Program-made: the position numbers and the translations under genes
Notes under the pieces: model-generated
Databases searched by the model: none
The model's input: only the letters and a program-made list of their open reading frames with translations
What the model was told of the DNA's origin: nothing
NCBI GenBank assembly: GCA_000719695.1
Contig: JOHN01000041.1
Coordinates: 1 to 64,000 of the forward strand
Length of the DNA: 64,000 bases
Reading direction: 5' to 3'
Source of the DNA: Streptomyces sp. NRRL F-6131
GTDB taxonomy: Bacteria; Actinomycetota; Actinomycetes; Streptomycetales; Streptomycetaceae
In this document: piece after piece, positions 25,395 to 35,609 of the stretch
Numbering within the stretch: the stretch's first letter is position 1
Layout: every line of letters starts with the position of its first letter

Positions 25395-28300
25395 GTGCAA
25401 CGACACCGGCTGAGGCGCGTGCTGACCGCGCTCAGCGCTTCCGTACTCGCGCTCACCTTCGTCCAGCTGCCGGCGGCCCACGCGGCCGCCCCGGCGTACA
25501 AGGTGCTCCTGTTCACCAAGACCGCCGACGGCTCCTACCGTCACGACTCCATCGACGCCGGCGTCCGGATGTTCCAGCAGCTCGGCGCCGAGAACAACTT
25601 CCAGGTCGACCGGAGCGAGGACGCCTCCGTCTTCAACACGGCGACGCTGAACACCTACAGCGCCGTCATCATGTTCCAGACCTCCGGGATGGTCTGGGAC
25701 ACCGACGCCCAGCGCCAGGCCGTCCAGGAGTACGTGCGCGGTGGGCACGGCATCATGGCCGTCCACAACGCCACCGACATGAAGATCCAGGGTCAGTTCC
25801 CCTGGTGGGACCAGGTCCTGATGGGCGGCGCCCACATGACCCAGCACTCCTCCATCGTGCAGGGCACCGCCAAGGTCGCCGACCGGGCACACCCCTCGAC
25901 CAAGGGCCTGCCGGACCGCTGGACGCGAAGCGAGGAGTGGTACAACTTCGACAAGAACGCGCGTGGCGACGTGCACGTCCTGGTCACCGCCGACGAGTCG
26001 ACCTACGACGCAGGCCCGAACAAGATGGGGCCCGACCACCCGATCTCCTGGTGCCGTGACACCGAGGGCGGCAAGGTCTGGGCCACCGCCATGGGCCACG
26101 AGGCGTCCTCCTACTCGGAGCCGCTGTTCAAGCAGCACCTGCTCGGCGGCCTCAAGTGGGCCGCCGGCGCCGCGCCCGGCGACTGCGGAGGCACCGTCAC
26201 CAACCGCTTCCAGAAGGTCACCCTGGACGGTGCGCCCGACCAGCCCATGCAACTGGACGTCGCGCCCGACGGCAACGTCTACTACCTGTCCCGCTCCGGC
26301 GCGGTGAACGTCATCCACACCCACGACGGCGCGCCCGAGACCCACCTCTCGGGCAAGCTGGAGGTGTACGACGGCGGTGAGGGCGGCGCGATCGGCCTCG
26401 TGCTCGACCCGGACTTCGCCACCAACCACTGGATCTACGTCAACTACTCGCCCAAGGGAACCGCCGAGGTCAACCGGGTCTCCCGGTTCACCGTCAGGGC
26501 GGACGACACCCTGGACCCGGCGAGTGAGAAGACCGTCATCGAGGTCCCGGACTTCCGGAACACCGACGAGCCCGGCCACACGGGCGGCAACCTCGCCTTC
26601 GGCCCGGGGGGCAACCTCTACATCGGCACCGGTGACGACACCAACCCGTTCGCCTCCGACGGCTACACCCCGATCGACGAGCGGCCGGGGCGGGAGAAGT
26701 TCGACGCCCAGCGCTCGTCGGCGAACACCAACGACCTGCGCGGCAAGATCCTTCGTATCCACCCCGAGGCCGCCGGTGGGTACACGATCCCGTCGGGCAA
26801 CATGTTCGCACCCGGCACCGCCAAGACCCGGCCCGAGATCTACGCGATGGGCTTCCGCAACACCTTCCGGTTCTCGGTCGACAAGGAGACCGGCTGGATC
26901 GGCGCGGCGGACTACGGCCCGGACGCGGGCGGCCCCAACGCCAACCGCGGCCCCGAGGGCACCGTCGAGTGGACCCTGATCAAGGAACCGGGCTTCTACG
27001 GCTGGCCGTACTGCGTCGGGAACAACATCCCGTACAACGACTACGACTTCGCCACCGGCGCCTCGGGCGCGAAGTTCAACTGCTCGGCACCGGTCAACGA
27101 CTCGCCCAACAACACCGGGCTGACCCAGCTGCCCACCGCGAAGCCCGCGACGGTCTGGTACAACTACCACGCCTCGGCGGAGTTCCCCGAGATCGACGTC
27201 GCGGGAGGAGCCGCCCCCATGGGCGGGCCCTTCTACCACTACGACGCGGCCAGCACCTCGGACCGCAAGTTCCCCGAGTACTTCGACAAGACGCCGTTCT
27301 TCTACGAGTGGAGCCGCAACTTCGTCAAGGAGTTCCGCACCGACTCCTCGGGCGACCTGCTGAAGATCAGTCCGTTCGCCGCCAAGCTGGACCCCCGCGG
27401 GATGATCGACATGAAGTTCGGTCCGGACGGCGCGATGTACGTGGCCGAGTGGGGCAACGGCTTCGGCCACGCCAACACCGACGACGGCATCTACCGGATC
27501 GACTACGTCGCCGGCAACCGCGCACCGCTGGCCAAGGCGAGCGCGACCCCGGACTCGGGGCAGGCGCCGCTGAACGTCACCTTCTCCTCCGCGGGCTCCG
27601 TCGACCCCGACGGCGACGCCGTCACCTACCGGTGGGACTTCGGCGACGGGGGCACCTCCACCGCCGCCAACCCGACCCACACCTACACCACCAACGGCAC
27701 CCACACCGCCCGGCTGACCGTCACCGACGTCGGCGGGAAGGCGGCCAGTGTGAACGTGACCGTCACGGTCGGCAACACCCGGCCCACCGTCGCCTTCACC
27801 GGCCCGCCCGACGGCGGCGTGATCGACTTCGGTGACACCATCCAGTACACGGTCAAGGTGACCGACCCCGAGGACGGCACCGTGGACTGCTCCAAGGTGA
27901 AGGTGATCGCGGGCCTCGGCCACGACCACACCCACACCCACGACGTCGGCCAGTACACCGGATGCTCCGGAACGATCAAGACCAGCGCCTCCGGTCACGA
28001 CGGCGACGCCAACATCTACTTCGTCCTCACCGCGAGCTACACCGACCGGGGCGGACTGTCCGGCAGCACCAGCATCACGCTCCAGCCCAAGCACCTGCAG
28101 GCCGAGTACTACAGCGGCCAGTCCGGCACGCGCGTCGTCAGCGAGCCCGGAGCGGAGGGCGGCAGGCGCATCGGGGACATCTCCAACAACGACTGGGTCT
28201 CCTTCGCGCCGCTGAACCTGTCCGGGATCGACTCGGTCGCCTTCCGGGTGTCCGCCCCGACGAGCACCGGCGGCTCGATCGAGCTGCACGCCGACTCGCC

Positions 28301-28934
28301 GACCGGGCCGCTCATCTCCACCAACCCGGTCACCGCCACCGGCGGCTGGAACACCTATGTGACCCAGCCGGCCGCCAAGGTCACCGACCCCGGCGGCACC
28401 CGGACCGTGTACGCCGTCTTCAGGGCACCGGCCGCGAACTCCTTCGACGTGGACGCGATCACCTTCAACGGCAAGGGCGTTGCCGCCAGCGGCGGCCCGC
28501 AGGCCGGCGGCACGTACACGGTGACCAATGCCGGCAACGGCAAGGCCGTCGACGTGAAGTACCAGGCCACCACGGACGGGGCGCCGGTCATCCAGTACAG
28601 CCCGACCGGTGGCACCAACCAGCAGTGGAAGCTGGCCGACGCCGGGAACGGCGCGTTCACCCTGGCCGCGGTGCACAGCGGCAAGTGCGCGGACGTCCCG
28701 GTCGACAAGGTCGGCGCCGACGGCGCCCAGCTCCAGCAGTTGAGCTGCTCGGGCGGCGCCAACCAGAAGTGGAAGGTGGAGCCGGTCGGCCAGGACGTCT
28801 ACCGGCTCGTCTCGGTGGCGAGCGGCAAGTGCCTGGACGTCCCCGGCAACTCGCCCGCCAACGAGGTCCAGCTGAACCAGTACGCCTGCAACGGCACCCC
28901 CGCCCAGCAGTGGAAGTTCGCCAAGCTCGCTTGA
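25395..28934 (+). CDS. Large secreted ThuA/sugar-dehydrogenase/PKD/carbohydrate-binding/ricin-lectin protein
   Basis: 1179 residues from GTG 25395 (GGGAGA eight bases upstream). Signal peptide to about residue 34; ThuA-like domain about 35-255 ([37 protein letters not shown]). A glucose/sorbosone-dehydrogenase beta-propeller lies at about 270-710 ([35 protein letters not shown]). A PKD domain at about 720-800 ([11 protein letters not shown]) and a CBM6-like domain at about 900-1030 (AEYYSGQSG ... [10 protein letters not shown]) follow. Then a ricin-B lectin at about 1040-1179 has QxW repeats NQQWKL, NQKWKV and AQQWKF. It probably oxidises or processes a polysaccharide-derived sugar outside the cell and so feeds the importer encoded with it. 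Confidence 0.9.
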   Translation: MQRHRLRRVLTALSASVLALTFVQLPAAHAAAPAYKVLLFTKTADGSYRHDSIDAGVRMFQQLGAENNFQVDRSEDASVFNTATLNTYSAVIMFQTSGMVWDTDAQRQAVQEYVRGGHGIMAVHNATDMKIQGQFPWWDQVLMGGAHMTQHSSIVQGTAKVADRAHPSTKGLPDRWTRSEEWYNFDKNARGDVHVLVTADESTYDAGPNKMGPDHPISWCRDTEGGKVWATAMGHEASSYSEPLFKQHLLGGLKWAAGAAPGDCGGTVTNRFQKVTLDGAPDQPMQLDVAPDGNVYYLSRSGAVNVIHTHDGAPETHLSGKLEVYDGGEGGAIGLVLDPDFATNHWIYVNYSPKGTAEVNRVSRFTVRADDTLDPASEKTVIEVPDFRNTDEPGHTGGNLAFGPGGNLYIGTGDDTNPFASDGYTPIDERPGREKFDAQRSSANTNDLRGKILRIHPEAAGGYTIPSGNMFAPGTAKTRPEIYAMGFRNTFRFSVDKETGWIGAADYGPDAGGPNANRGPEGTVEWTLIKEPGFYGWPYCVGNNIPYNDYDFATGASGAKFNCSAPVNDSPNNTGLTQLPTAKPATVWYNYHASAEFPEIDVAGGAAPMGGPFYHYDAASTSDRKFPEYFDKTPFFYEWSRNFVKEFRTDSSGDLLKISPFAAKLDPRGMIDMKFGPDGAMYVAEWGNGFGHANTDDGIYRIDYVAGNRAPLAKASATPDSGQAPLNVTFSSAGSVDPDGDAVTYRWDFGDGGTSTAANPTHTYTTNGTHTARLTVTDVGGKAASVNVTVTVGNTRPTVAFTGPPDGGVIDFGDTIQYTVKVTDPEDGTVDCSKVKVIAGLGHDHTHTHDVGQYTGCSGTIKTSASGHDGDANIYFVLTASYTDRGGLSGSTSITLQPKHLQAEYYSGQSGTRVVSEPGAEGGRRIGDISNNDWVSFAPLNLSGIDSVAFRVSAPTSTGGSIELHADSPTGPLISTNPVTATGGWNTYVTQPAAKVTDPGGTRTVYAVFRAPAANSFDVDAITFNGKGVAASGGPQAGGTYTVTNAGNGKAVDVKYQATTDGAPVIQYSPTGGTNQQWKLADAGNGAFTLAAVHSGKCADVPVDKVGADGAQLQQLSCSGGANQKWKVEPVGQDVYRLVSVASGKCLDVPGNSPANEVQLNQYACNGTPAQQWKFAKLA

Positions 28935-28990
28935 CCCGTCCGACCCGTCCGCCCCGTCCGCCCCGTCCGACCCGTCCGCCCCGTCCGACC
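28934..28990. repeat. Short tandem repeat after the ThuA gene
   Basis: About six degenerate 9-bp units of the form CCGTCCGMC, starting at the stop codon and ending just before the terminator hairpin. Confidence 0.7.
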
Positions 28991-28997
28991 CACTGAC

Positions 28998-29031
28998 GCC
29001 CGGCGCCCGAACTCTCCCTCGGGCGCCGGGC
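28998..29031 (+). terminator. Terminator hairpin separating transport and ebo sub-operons
   Basis: A perfect 13-bp inverted repeat, GCCCGGCGCCCGA (28998-29010) and its complement (29019-29031), with an 8-nt loop. It may make expression of the seven downstream genes partly independent. Confidence 0.7.
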
Positions 29032-29091
29032 CCACCCCTCACCCCCACGCGCCCCCGCACCCGCTCGGCACGGAACAGAAGTGGATCTCCG

Positions 29092-30111
29092 ATGACACGT
29101 CCGATCACCCTCTTCACCGGACAATGGGCAGACCTCCCCTTCGAGGAGGTCTGCCGGCTCGCTGCCCAGTGGGGCTACGACGGCCTCGAAATCGCCTGCT
29201 GGGGAGACCACTTCGAGGTTGACCGGGCACTCGCCGATCCCGACTACGTGCGTGGCAGGCGCGAGGTCCTGGACCAGCACGGCCTCGATGTCTGGACGAT
29301 CTCCAACCACCTGGTCGGCCAGGCCGTCTGCGACCACCCGATCGACGAGCGGCACCGGGCCCTCATGCCCGCCCGTCTCTGGGACGCCGACCCGGAGCAG
29401 GTCCGCCGTAACGCCGCACGGGAAATGGCCGACACCGCCAGGGCCGCCCGCCTGCTGGGCGTCGACACGGTCGTCGGCTTCACCGGATCCTCGATCTGGC
29501 ACACCGTCGCGATGTTCCCGCCTGCTACGCCCGGAATGATCGACGCCGGCTACCGGGACTTCGCCGAGCGCTGGAACCCGGTGCTCGACGTCTTCGAGGA
29601 CCAGGACGTCAGGTTCGCGCTGGAGGTCCACCCCAGCGAGATCGCCTACGACTACTGGACCACCCGCCGCACGCTGGAGGCCATCGGCCACCGACCGTCC
29701 TTCGGCCTGAACTGGGACCCGTCCCACATGGTCTGGCAGGACCTCGACCCGGCCGGCTTCATCCTGGAATTCGCCGAACGGATCTACCACGTCGACTGCA
29801 AGGACACCCGGGTCCGCGTCGGCGACGGCCGCCGCGGCCGCCTCTCCTCCCACCTGCCGTGGGGCGACCCGCGGCGGGGCTGGGACTTCGTCTCCACCGG
29901 GCACGGCGACGTCCCCTGGGAGGACTGCTTCCGCGCGCTGAACTCGATCGGCTATGACGGCCCGGTCTCCGTCGAATGGGAGGACGCCGGCATGGACCGT
30001 CTGGTCGGCGCGGCCGAGGCCGTCGCCTTCGTTCGCCGGCTTGCCGCCATTACCCCGCCGACTGCCTCCTTCGACGCCGTGTTCGCCTCGCCCGACAGAA
30101 CGGAGGGCTGA
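29092..30111 (+). CDS. Sugar phosphate isomerase/epimerase, TIM barrel
   Basis: 339 residues. Opens [20 protein letters not shown]; key positions of the superfamily are the Glu in [16 protein letters not shown], Asp in [12 protein letters not shown], His/Asp in YHVDCKDTR and Glu in [11 protein letters not shown]. It is longer than the previous isomerase and belongs to the sugar/inositol-type branch. It is first of seven tightly packed plus-strand genes and probably prepares the substrate for the Ino1-type cyclase two bases downstream. Its ribosome site is weak. Confidence 0.85.
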   Translation: MTRPITLFTGQWADLPFEEVCRLAAQWGYDGLEIACWGDHFEVDRALADPDYVRGRREVLDQHGLDVWTISNHLVGQAVCDHPIDERHRALMPARLWDADPEQVRRNAAREMADTARAARLLGVDTVVGFTGSSIWHTVAMFPPATPGMIDAGYRDFAERWNPVLDVFEDQDVRFALEVHPSEIAYDYWTTRRTLEAIGHRPSFGLNWDPSHMVWQDLDPAGFILEFAERIYHVDCKDTRVRVGDGRRGRLSSHLPWGDPRRGWDFVSTGHGDVPWEDCFRALNSIGYDGPVSVEWEDAGMDRLVGAAEAVAFVRRLAAITPPTASFDAVFASPDRTEG

Positions 30112-30112
30112 G

Positions 30113-31300
30113 ATGAGCCACAGCCCCCGGACGGATCCGGGACCGGTCGGCGTCTGGTTCGTCGGAGCCCGCGGATCGGTGGCCACCACGGCGGTCGTCG
30201 GCGCCGCCGCCGTGGGCGCGGGACTTCTGCCGCCGACCGGCCTGGTCAGCGAGCTCCCGGAGTTCGCCGGAATCGGCCTGCCCGCGATCGGCCAGTTGGT
30301 CTTCGGAGGCCACGACGTGGCGGACACCCCGCTGCCCAAGCGGGCCGAGCAGCTGGCCGCCGGGGGAGTGTTCAGCCCGGCCCTGCTGCCCGCCGTCACC
30401 CCCGCCCTGCAGTCCGCCGACCGGGAGATCCGGCGAGGAGCGGTCCGGCGCCCCGCCGGCGAACCGCAAGCGGGCGTCGCAGCGGCGCTCACCGCGGACA
30501 TCGTGTCGTTCCGGGACCGCAACCGGCTCAGCCAGGTCGTGGTGGTGAACATCGCTTCGACCGAACCACCGGTCCCGGCCCGCCGTGCCCACCAGAGCCT
30601 CGCCGCGCTGGAGGACGCCCTCGCCGCCAAACCGGCGGTGTTGCCGCCGAGTTCGCTCTACGCCTACGCGGCGCTGCGTGCCGGCTGCGGCTACGTGGAC
30701 TTCACCCCGTCGCCGGGCATCCGGATACCGGCCCTGGACCAGCTCGCCCGTCAGCGGCGTCTGCCCTACGCCGGCAGTGACGGCAAGACCGGCGAGACCC
30801 TGGTGCGCGCCGCCCTCGGGCCGATGTTCGCCCACCGCGCGCTGCGGGTGCTCTCCTGGTCGGGCACCAATCTGCTCGGCGGCGGAGACGGCGCGACCCT
30901 GGCCGAACCGGGAGCCGCCGCCAGCAAGACCGCCTCCAAGCGGAGCGGCCTGGACGCCATGGTCGGTACGGGGGTCGAGGGCCGGACCCACATCGACTAC
31001 GTGTCCAGCATGGGCGAACGGAAGACCGCCTGGGACCACATCACCTTCGAGGGCTTCCTCGGCACTCCGATGACGATGCAGTTCACCTGGCAGGGCGTCG
31101 ACTCGGCACTGGCCGCGCCGCTGGTCCTCGACCTGGCCCGGTTCCTCGCCCGCGCCCGGCAGCTGGGCGCCGTCGGACCGCAGGAACAGCTCGCGTTCTT
31201 CTTCAAGGACCCCGTCCGGGCGAGCACGGGGCCCGCGGAGCACCGGCTGGTCACCCAGTTCGAGACGCTCCGCGCGTGGTACCGGGGAGGCCGGAGGTGA
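30113..31300 (+). CDS. Myo-inositol-1-phosphate-synthase-family cyclase
   Basis: 395 residues from ATG 30113 (GGAGGG just upstream, inside the previous gene's end). The NAD loop VWFVGARGSVATTAVVGA, the block YVDFTPSPGIRIPAL, SDGKTGETLVRAALGPMFA and WSGTNLLGGGDGATL, and YVSSMGERKTAWDHI, match inositol-3-phosphate synthases. Those enzymes close glucose 6-phosphate into inositol phosphate with catalytic NAD. Here the gene sits exactly where ebo clusters carry a dehydroquinate-synthase-like cyclase (EboD), so it probably makes a cyclitol phosphate for this pathway. Confidence 0.88.
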   Translation: MSHSPRTDPGPVGVWFVGARGSVATTAVVGAAAVGAGLLPPTGLVSELPEFAGIGLPAIGQLVFGGHDVADTPLPKRAEQLAAGGVFSPALLPAVTPALQSADREIRRGAVRRPAGEPQAGVAAALTADIVSFRDRNRLSQVVVVNIASTEPPVPARRAHQSLAALEDALAAKPAVLPPSSLYAYAALRAGCGYVDFTPSPGIRIPALDQLARQRRLPYAGSDGKTGETLVRAALGPMFAHRALRVLSWSGTNLLGGGDGATLAEPGAAASKTASKRSGLDAMVGTGVEGRTHIDYVSSMGERKTAWDHITFEGFLGTPMTMQFTWQGVDSALAAPLVLDLARFLARARQLGAVGPQEQLAFFFKDPVRASTGPAEHRLVTQFETLRAWYRGGRR

Positions 31301-32169
31301 CCGACGTGCGGGCGCTGGCGGAGCTGGTCCGAGCTCCGGCGGCGCTCACCGTCCTCGGCGACGCGCTGACCGGTGCCGCCGTCGCGGGCCGTCCCCCGGA
31401 CACACTGCGGACGGTACGGCTCGCGGCGGTCTCCGTGTGCCTGTACTGGGCCGGGATGGCCCTGAACGACTACGCCGACCGTCACACCGACGCCGAGGAA
31501 CGGCCGGACCGCCCCGTCCCGTCCGGCCGGATCAGCCCCCGGAGCGCACTCGCCACCGCCTCGCTGCTCACCGCAGCGGGCCTGGCCCTGGCAGGTTCGG
31601 GCCGCGACCGTACGCCCATGGCGGTCGCCGCGCCGCTTGCGGCGACCGTCTGGGCGTACGACCTGAAACTGAAGAGCACCCGCCTGGGACCGGCCGCCAT
31701 GGCCGCGTCCCGGGGCCTCGACGTCCTCCTGGGAGCCGGCCCGGGAGGACGGCGGCGGGCGCTCCCGTCGGCAGCCGCGATCGCCTGCCACACCTACGCG
31801 ATCACGGCGGTCAGCCGCCGGGAGACGGACGGCGCGACGGCCTCCCTCCCGGCCGCCGCACTGGCCGCCACCGTCGCCGTGGGCCTCGGCGCCGGCGCGC
31901 TGCCCGAGGCCGATCGGTCCCCGGCCCGCCGCGCCGCCTCGGCCGCCCTGCTCGGCGGGTACGTGCTGGCGGCCGGCGCCGCCCAGCTGACCGCGACCGT
32001 CCGCCCGGACGCGGCCCACCTGAAACGGGTGGTCGCTGCGGGCATCCACGCCATGATCCCGCTGCAGGCGGCGCTGACCGCCCGCACCCGGTCGCCGCGC
32101 GCCGCTCTGCCGCTGCTCGCCGCCTACCCACTGGCCAGACGCCTGTCCCGGAAGGTGTCCCCCACATGA
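31297..32169 (+). CDS. eboC: UbiA-like prenyltransferase-related protein EboC
   Basis: 290 residues, about eight membrane helices. The first UbiA aspartate motif is intact (NDYADRHTDAEERPDRPVPS). The second, normally DxxxD-type, is reduced to SRGLDVLLGA, as in the EboC branch. UbiA proteins join prenyl chains to aromatic or polar acceptors in the membrane. The GTGA overlap with the cyclase stop shows coupling. It may attach a lipid to the cyclitol product or act only in its membrane transfer; the family's reaction has not been established to my knowledge. Confidence 0.82.
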   Translation: MTDVRALAELVRAPAALTVLGDALTGAAVAGRPPDTLRTVRLAAVSVCLYWAGMALNDYADRHTDAEERPDRPVPSGRISPRSALATASLLTAAGLALAGSGRDRTPMAVAAPLAATVWAYDLKLKSTRLGPAAMAASRGLDVLLGAGPGGRRRALPSAAAIACHTYAITAVSRRETDGATASLPAAALAATVAVGLGAGALPEADRSPARRAASAALLGGYVLAAGAAQLTATVRPDAAHLKRVVAAGIHAMIPLQAALTARTRSPRAALPLLAAYPLARRLSRKVSPT

Positions 32170-33569
32170 CCGCACCACGATTCGGCTACGGCACCAACGG
32201 CCTGTCCGACCACCGCCTCGACGAGGTGCTCGAACTGATCGCCGGCCTCGGCTACACCGGCGTCGCCCTCACCCTGGACCACCAGCACCTCGATCCGTAC
32301 GCGCCCGACCTGAGCCGGCGGCTGGCCCGCATCCGCCGCCGGCTCACGGCGCTCGGCCTCGGCGTCGTGGTGGAGACCGGGGCCCGCTACCTGCTCGACC
32401 CCTGGCGCAAGCACGCCCCCACCCTGCTGGACCCCGACCCGGCAGGCCGCGCCCGACGACTCGACCTCCTCCGTCGGGGGACAGGCATCGCGGCCGACCT
32501 GGAAGCCGAAGCACTCTCCTTCTGGAGCGGTACCCCCGAGCCCGGGGTCGGCCACGACGAGGCGTTCCGGCTCCTCGCCGACGGCTGTGCGACCCTCGTC
32601 GAGACCGCACGCGACGCCGGGACCCGGCTCGGCTTCGAGCCCGAGCCCGGCATGCTGGTCTCCGACCTGGACGGCTATGAACGCCTGCGGGACGCACTCG
32701 GCGCCCCCGAGATCTTCGGCCTCACCCTCGACATCGGCCACTGCCAGTGCCTCGAATCCGTGTCACCCGCCGAGTGCGTACGGCGCGCGGCGCCCTGGCT
32801 GGTCAACGTTCAGATCGAGGACATGCGCCGCGGCATCCACGAGCACCTGGAGTTCGGAGACGGCGAGATCGACTTCCCACCCGTCCTGGCAGCCCTGTCC
32901 GAGGCCGGATACCAGGGACTGGTGTCCGTCGAGCTGCCCCGGCACTCGCACAGCGGGCCGCAGAGCGCCCTGCGGTCCCTGAACGCTCTGCGCCAGGCCT
33001 CCGCCCACCCCTGGACGCGCGACGCCGTCGCGCAGGTCCGCGACGACCCCGCGGTGCTGGCCAGGCTGTTCCCGATCGCCGCGCGCAGCACCGGCCCCGG
33101 GCAGGGCGAGGCGGTCCGCGCCCAGCTCCTCCAGGCCCTGACGGTGACCGGCCCCGACCTGGCAGCGGCCCTCGACGAGCTGTACCGGGGCGGCGACACC
33201 GCCGAACGGCTCGCCGTGCTACGCGCCCTCCCGCTGCTCGACCAGGCCCGCAGCCTCGGCCCCGAGGCGCTCCCGCTCGTCGCGGACGCCCTGCGCACCA
33301 ACGACACCCGACTCGTCACCGCGGCCGTCGGCCCGTACGCCGCGCGCCACCTCGACCGGGCGGCCTGGCGTCAGGCCGTCCTGAAGTGCGTCTTCATGGG
33401 CATCCCGCTCGACGCCGTGGCGGGCCTCTCCCGGCGCACCGACCCCGAACTGCTCCGCATGTTCCGGGCCTTCGCCGCCGAACGCACCGCCGCCGGCCGG
33501 CCGGTCCCCGAGGACCTGCGGACCCAGCTCGACCTCCACTCCACGGAAGAGGGCCATGCGCATCTTTGA
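32166..33569 (+). CDS. TIM-barrel isomerase fused to an EboA domain
   Basis: 467 residues. Residues 1 to about 280 form a sugar-isomerase TIM barrel (FGYGTNGLSDHRLDEVLELI, LGFEPEPGMLVSDL, GLTLDIGHCQCLES, NVQIEDMRRGIHEHLEFGDG, VSVELPRHSH) with Glu/Asp/His/Glu metal positions. The C-terminal about 185 residues are helical and match the EboA domain (VRAQLLQALT, ETLAVLRALPLL-like repeats, AWRQAVLKCVFMGIPLDAV). EboA is usually a separate protein in the cyanobacterial clusters, so the fusion ties it to the isomerase. The start ATG overlaps the eboC stop. Confidence 0.85.
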   Translation: MTAPRFGYGTNGLSDHRLDEVLELIAGLGYTGVALTLDHQHLDPYAPDLSRRLARIRRRLTALGLGVVVETGARYLLDPWRKHAPTLLDPDPAGRARRLDLLRRGTGIAADLEAEALSFWSGTPEPGVGHDEAFRLLADGCATLVETARDAGTRLGFEPEPGMLVSDLDGYERLRDALGAPEIFGLTLDIGHCQCLESVSPAECVRRAAPWLVNVQIEDMRRGIHEHLEFGDGEIDFPPVLAALSEAGYQGLVSVELPRHSHSGPQSALRSLNALRQASAHPWTRDAVAQVRDDPAVLARLFPIAARSTGPGQGEAVRAQLLQALTVTGPDLAAALDELYRGGDTAERLAVLRALPLLDQARSLGPEALPLVADALRTNDTRLVTAAVGPYAARHLDRAAWRQAVLKCVFMGIPLDAVAGLSRRTDPELLRMFRAFAAERTAAGRPVPEDLRTQLDLHSTEEGHAHL

Positions 33570-34416
33570 CCCACACATCCACATGACCTCCCGCACCACC
33601 GACGACTACCGGGCGATGCACGCCGCCGGGGTGCGCGCAGTCGTCGAGCCCGCCTTCTGGCTCGGCCAGCCGCGTACCTCGCCCGGCAGCTTCCGTGACT
33701 ACTTCGACGCGCTGCTCGGCTGGGAGCCCTACCGCGCCGCCCAGTTCGGCATCCAGCACTTCTGCGCGATCGCCCTCAACCCCAAGGAGGCCAACGACCC
33801 CCGCTGCACGCCCGTCCTGGACGACCTGCCCCGCTACCTGGCCAAGGACCGCGTCGTCGCCGTCGGCGAGATCGGCTTCGACTCGATGACCGACGCCGAG
33901 GAGCACGCCTTCACCACCCAGCTCGCACTCGCCCGGGAACACGGCCTGCCCGCCCTGGTGCACACCCCGCACCGGGACAAGGCCGCGGGCACCGCCCGTA
34001 CCCTGGAACTCGTCCGGGCCGACGGCATCGACCCCGCGACCGTGCTGATCGACCATCTCAACGAGGTCACCGCGCCGCAGGTCGCCGATTCCGGCTGCTG
34101 GATGGGGTTCTCCGTCTATCCCGACACCAAGATGGACCCGGAACGGATGGTGCGCATCCTGCAGGACCACGGCACCGCCCGCGTCCTGGTCAACTCCGCC
34201 GCCGACTGGGGCCACAGCGACCCGCTGCGCACCCGTGCCACCGCCATCGCCATGCTCGCCGCCGGCTTCACCGAGGACGACGTCGACCACGTGCTGTGGC
34301 GCAACCCGGCCGAGTTCTACGGGCAGAGCGGTCGCCTGGCCCTCGAACCCGACCCCGGCGGGCGGGCGCAGGACTCGCTGTTCGCCGGCAACTCCGTACG
34401 CAGGGGGAGCAGCTGA
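33556..34416 (+). CDS. eboB: TatD-family metal hydrolase EboB
   Basis: 286 residues. Metal ligands of TatD/amidohydrolase barrels are visible: DPHIHM near the start, Glu in VAVGEIGFDSM, His in ALVHTPH, His in VLIDHLNE and Asp in NSAADWGHSDPLRTR. It overlaps the previous gene by 14 bases. In ebo clusters this hydrolase accompanies EboA, EboC and EboE; its substrate is unknown, but hydrolysis of a pathway intermediate is likely. Confidence 0.87.
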   Translation: MRIFDPHIHMTSRTTDDYRAMHAAGVRAVVEPAFWLGQPRTSPGSFRDYFDALLGWEPYRAAQFGIQHFCAIALNPKEANDPRCTPVLDDLPRYLAKDRVVAVGEIGFDSMTDAEEHAFTTQLALAREHGLPALVHTPHRDKAAGTARTLELVRADGIDPATVLIDHLNEVTAPQVADSGCWMGFSVYPDTKMDPERMVRILQDHGTARVLVNSAADWGHSDPLRTRATAIAMLAAGFTEDDVDHVLWRNPAEFYGQSGRLALEPDPGGRAQDSLFAGNSVRRGSS

Positions 34417-35609
34417 TGCGCCTGCGCCACCGCAGCGGAGAGCTGATCCACCTCGGCTACTGCACCAACGTCCACCCGGCCGAGACCCTGGACGGGATCC
34501 TGCACCAGCTCGACACCTACGCCGTCCCCGTCCGCGAGCGCCTCGGGGAACCCCGCCTCGGCCTCGGCCTCTGGCTCGCCCACCGGGTGGCCGCCGAACT
34601 CGCCACCGCCCCGCACCGGGCCCGGCAGCTGCGCACCGAACTCACCGCCCGCGGCCTGGAGGTGGTGACCCTCAACGGCTTCCCGTACCGGGGCTTCCAC
34701 CAGCCGGTGGTCAAGCGTCAGGTGTACCGGCCCGACTGGTCCGCGCCCGACCGCCTGCACCACACCCTGAACCTGATCCGGACCCTGGCGCGGCTCCTGC
34801 CGGACGATGTGTCCGTCGGCAGCATCTCCACCGTCCCGCTCGGATGGCGCACCGGCTGGAGCCGGGACCACCACGACCGGGCGCGTCGCCACCTGGACCG
34901 CGTCGCGGAGGAACTCACCTACATCTACCTCGAGACGGGGCGGACCATCAGGATCGCCTTCGAGCCGGAGCCCGGGTGCGTCATCGAGACCACCGAGCAG
35001 GCCATCCATCACCTCTCCGGTCTTGACACCTTCCACTTCGGAGTCTGCCTCGACCTCTGTCACCTCGCGGTGGGCTTCGAGGAGCCGGAAGCGGCCCTGG
35101 CCGAGCTGGCGCGGGCCGGCATCGGCGTTGCGAAGACACAGGTGTCCTGTGCCTTGCACGCGGCCCGCCCGAGCGACCCCGCCACCCGCAGGGCCCTGGC
35201 GGCGTTCGACGAGCCGCGATTCCTCCACCAGACCCGCCAGCAGGCCCGCCCCCCGATCGGGGTGGACGACCTGGCGGAGGCTCTCGCCGACCCGGTCGCG
35301 ATGTCCGGCGACAGCCCGTGGCGTACGCACTTCCACATCCCCGTGCACGCGGAGCCCGCCCCCCCGCTGACCAGCACGCGTCCGGAGCTGCGGCGCGCGC
35401 TCGCCACGTTGCTCCGGCCCGACTGGCCCGTGACCAACCACTTCGAGGTCGAGACCTACACCTGGTCCGTGCTCCCCGAGCCTCCGGCGACCACCGCCGC
35501 GCTCGTCGAGGGCATCGCGGCCGAGCTGGACTGGACCCGCCGGGAACTGGTCCGCCTGGGGCTGGCCGAGTTCCCGACCTTCCCGCAACAGAGGTGGAGT
35601 TCCCTGTGA
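34416..35609 (+). CDS. eboE: Metabolite traffic protein EboE (TIM barrel)
   Basis: 397 residues. The opening LIHLGYCTNVHPAETLDGIL and the blocks LNGFPYRGFHQPVVKRQVYR, AFEPEPGCVIETTEQAI, GVCLDLCHLAVGFEEP and FHIPVH are diagnostic of EboE, a xylose-isomerase-like barrel. The final TNHFEVETYTW is also typical. The ATG shares one base with the eboB stop. In cyanobacteria the ebo cluster is needed to move a scytonemin precursor to the periplasm; by analogy this protein should handle or traffic a precursor here. Confidence 0.9.
   Translation: MRLRHRSGELIHLGYCTNVHPAETLDGILHQLDTYAVPVRERLGEPRLGLGLWLAHRVAAELATAPHRARQLRTELTARGLEVVTLNGFPYRGFHQPVVKRQVYRPDWSAPDRLHHTLNLIRTLARLLPDDVSVGSISTVPLGWRTGWSRDHHDRARRHLDRVAEELTYIYLETGRTIRIAFEPEPGCVIETTEQAIHHLSGLDTFHFGVCLDLCHLAVGFEEPEAALAELARAGIGVAKTQVSCALHAARPSDPATRRALAAFDEPRFLHQTRQQARPPIGVDDLAEALADPVAMSGDSPWRTHFHIPVHAEPAPPLTSTRPELRRALATLLRPDWPVTNHFEVETYTWSVLPEPPATTAALVEGIAAELDWTRRELVRLGLAEFPTFPQQRWSSL

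Noticed and set aside
28934..28990. CRISPR-like array
   Set aside because: The units are 9 bp, contiguous and degenerate, with no spacers. No CRISPR array was seen anywhere in the window.
25377..29117. 1246-residue minus-strand frame opposite the ThuA protein
   Set aside because: Antisense of a multi-domain protein with recognisable modules; no start signals or homology of its own.
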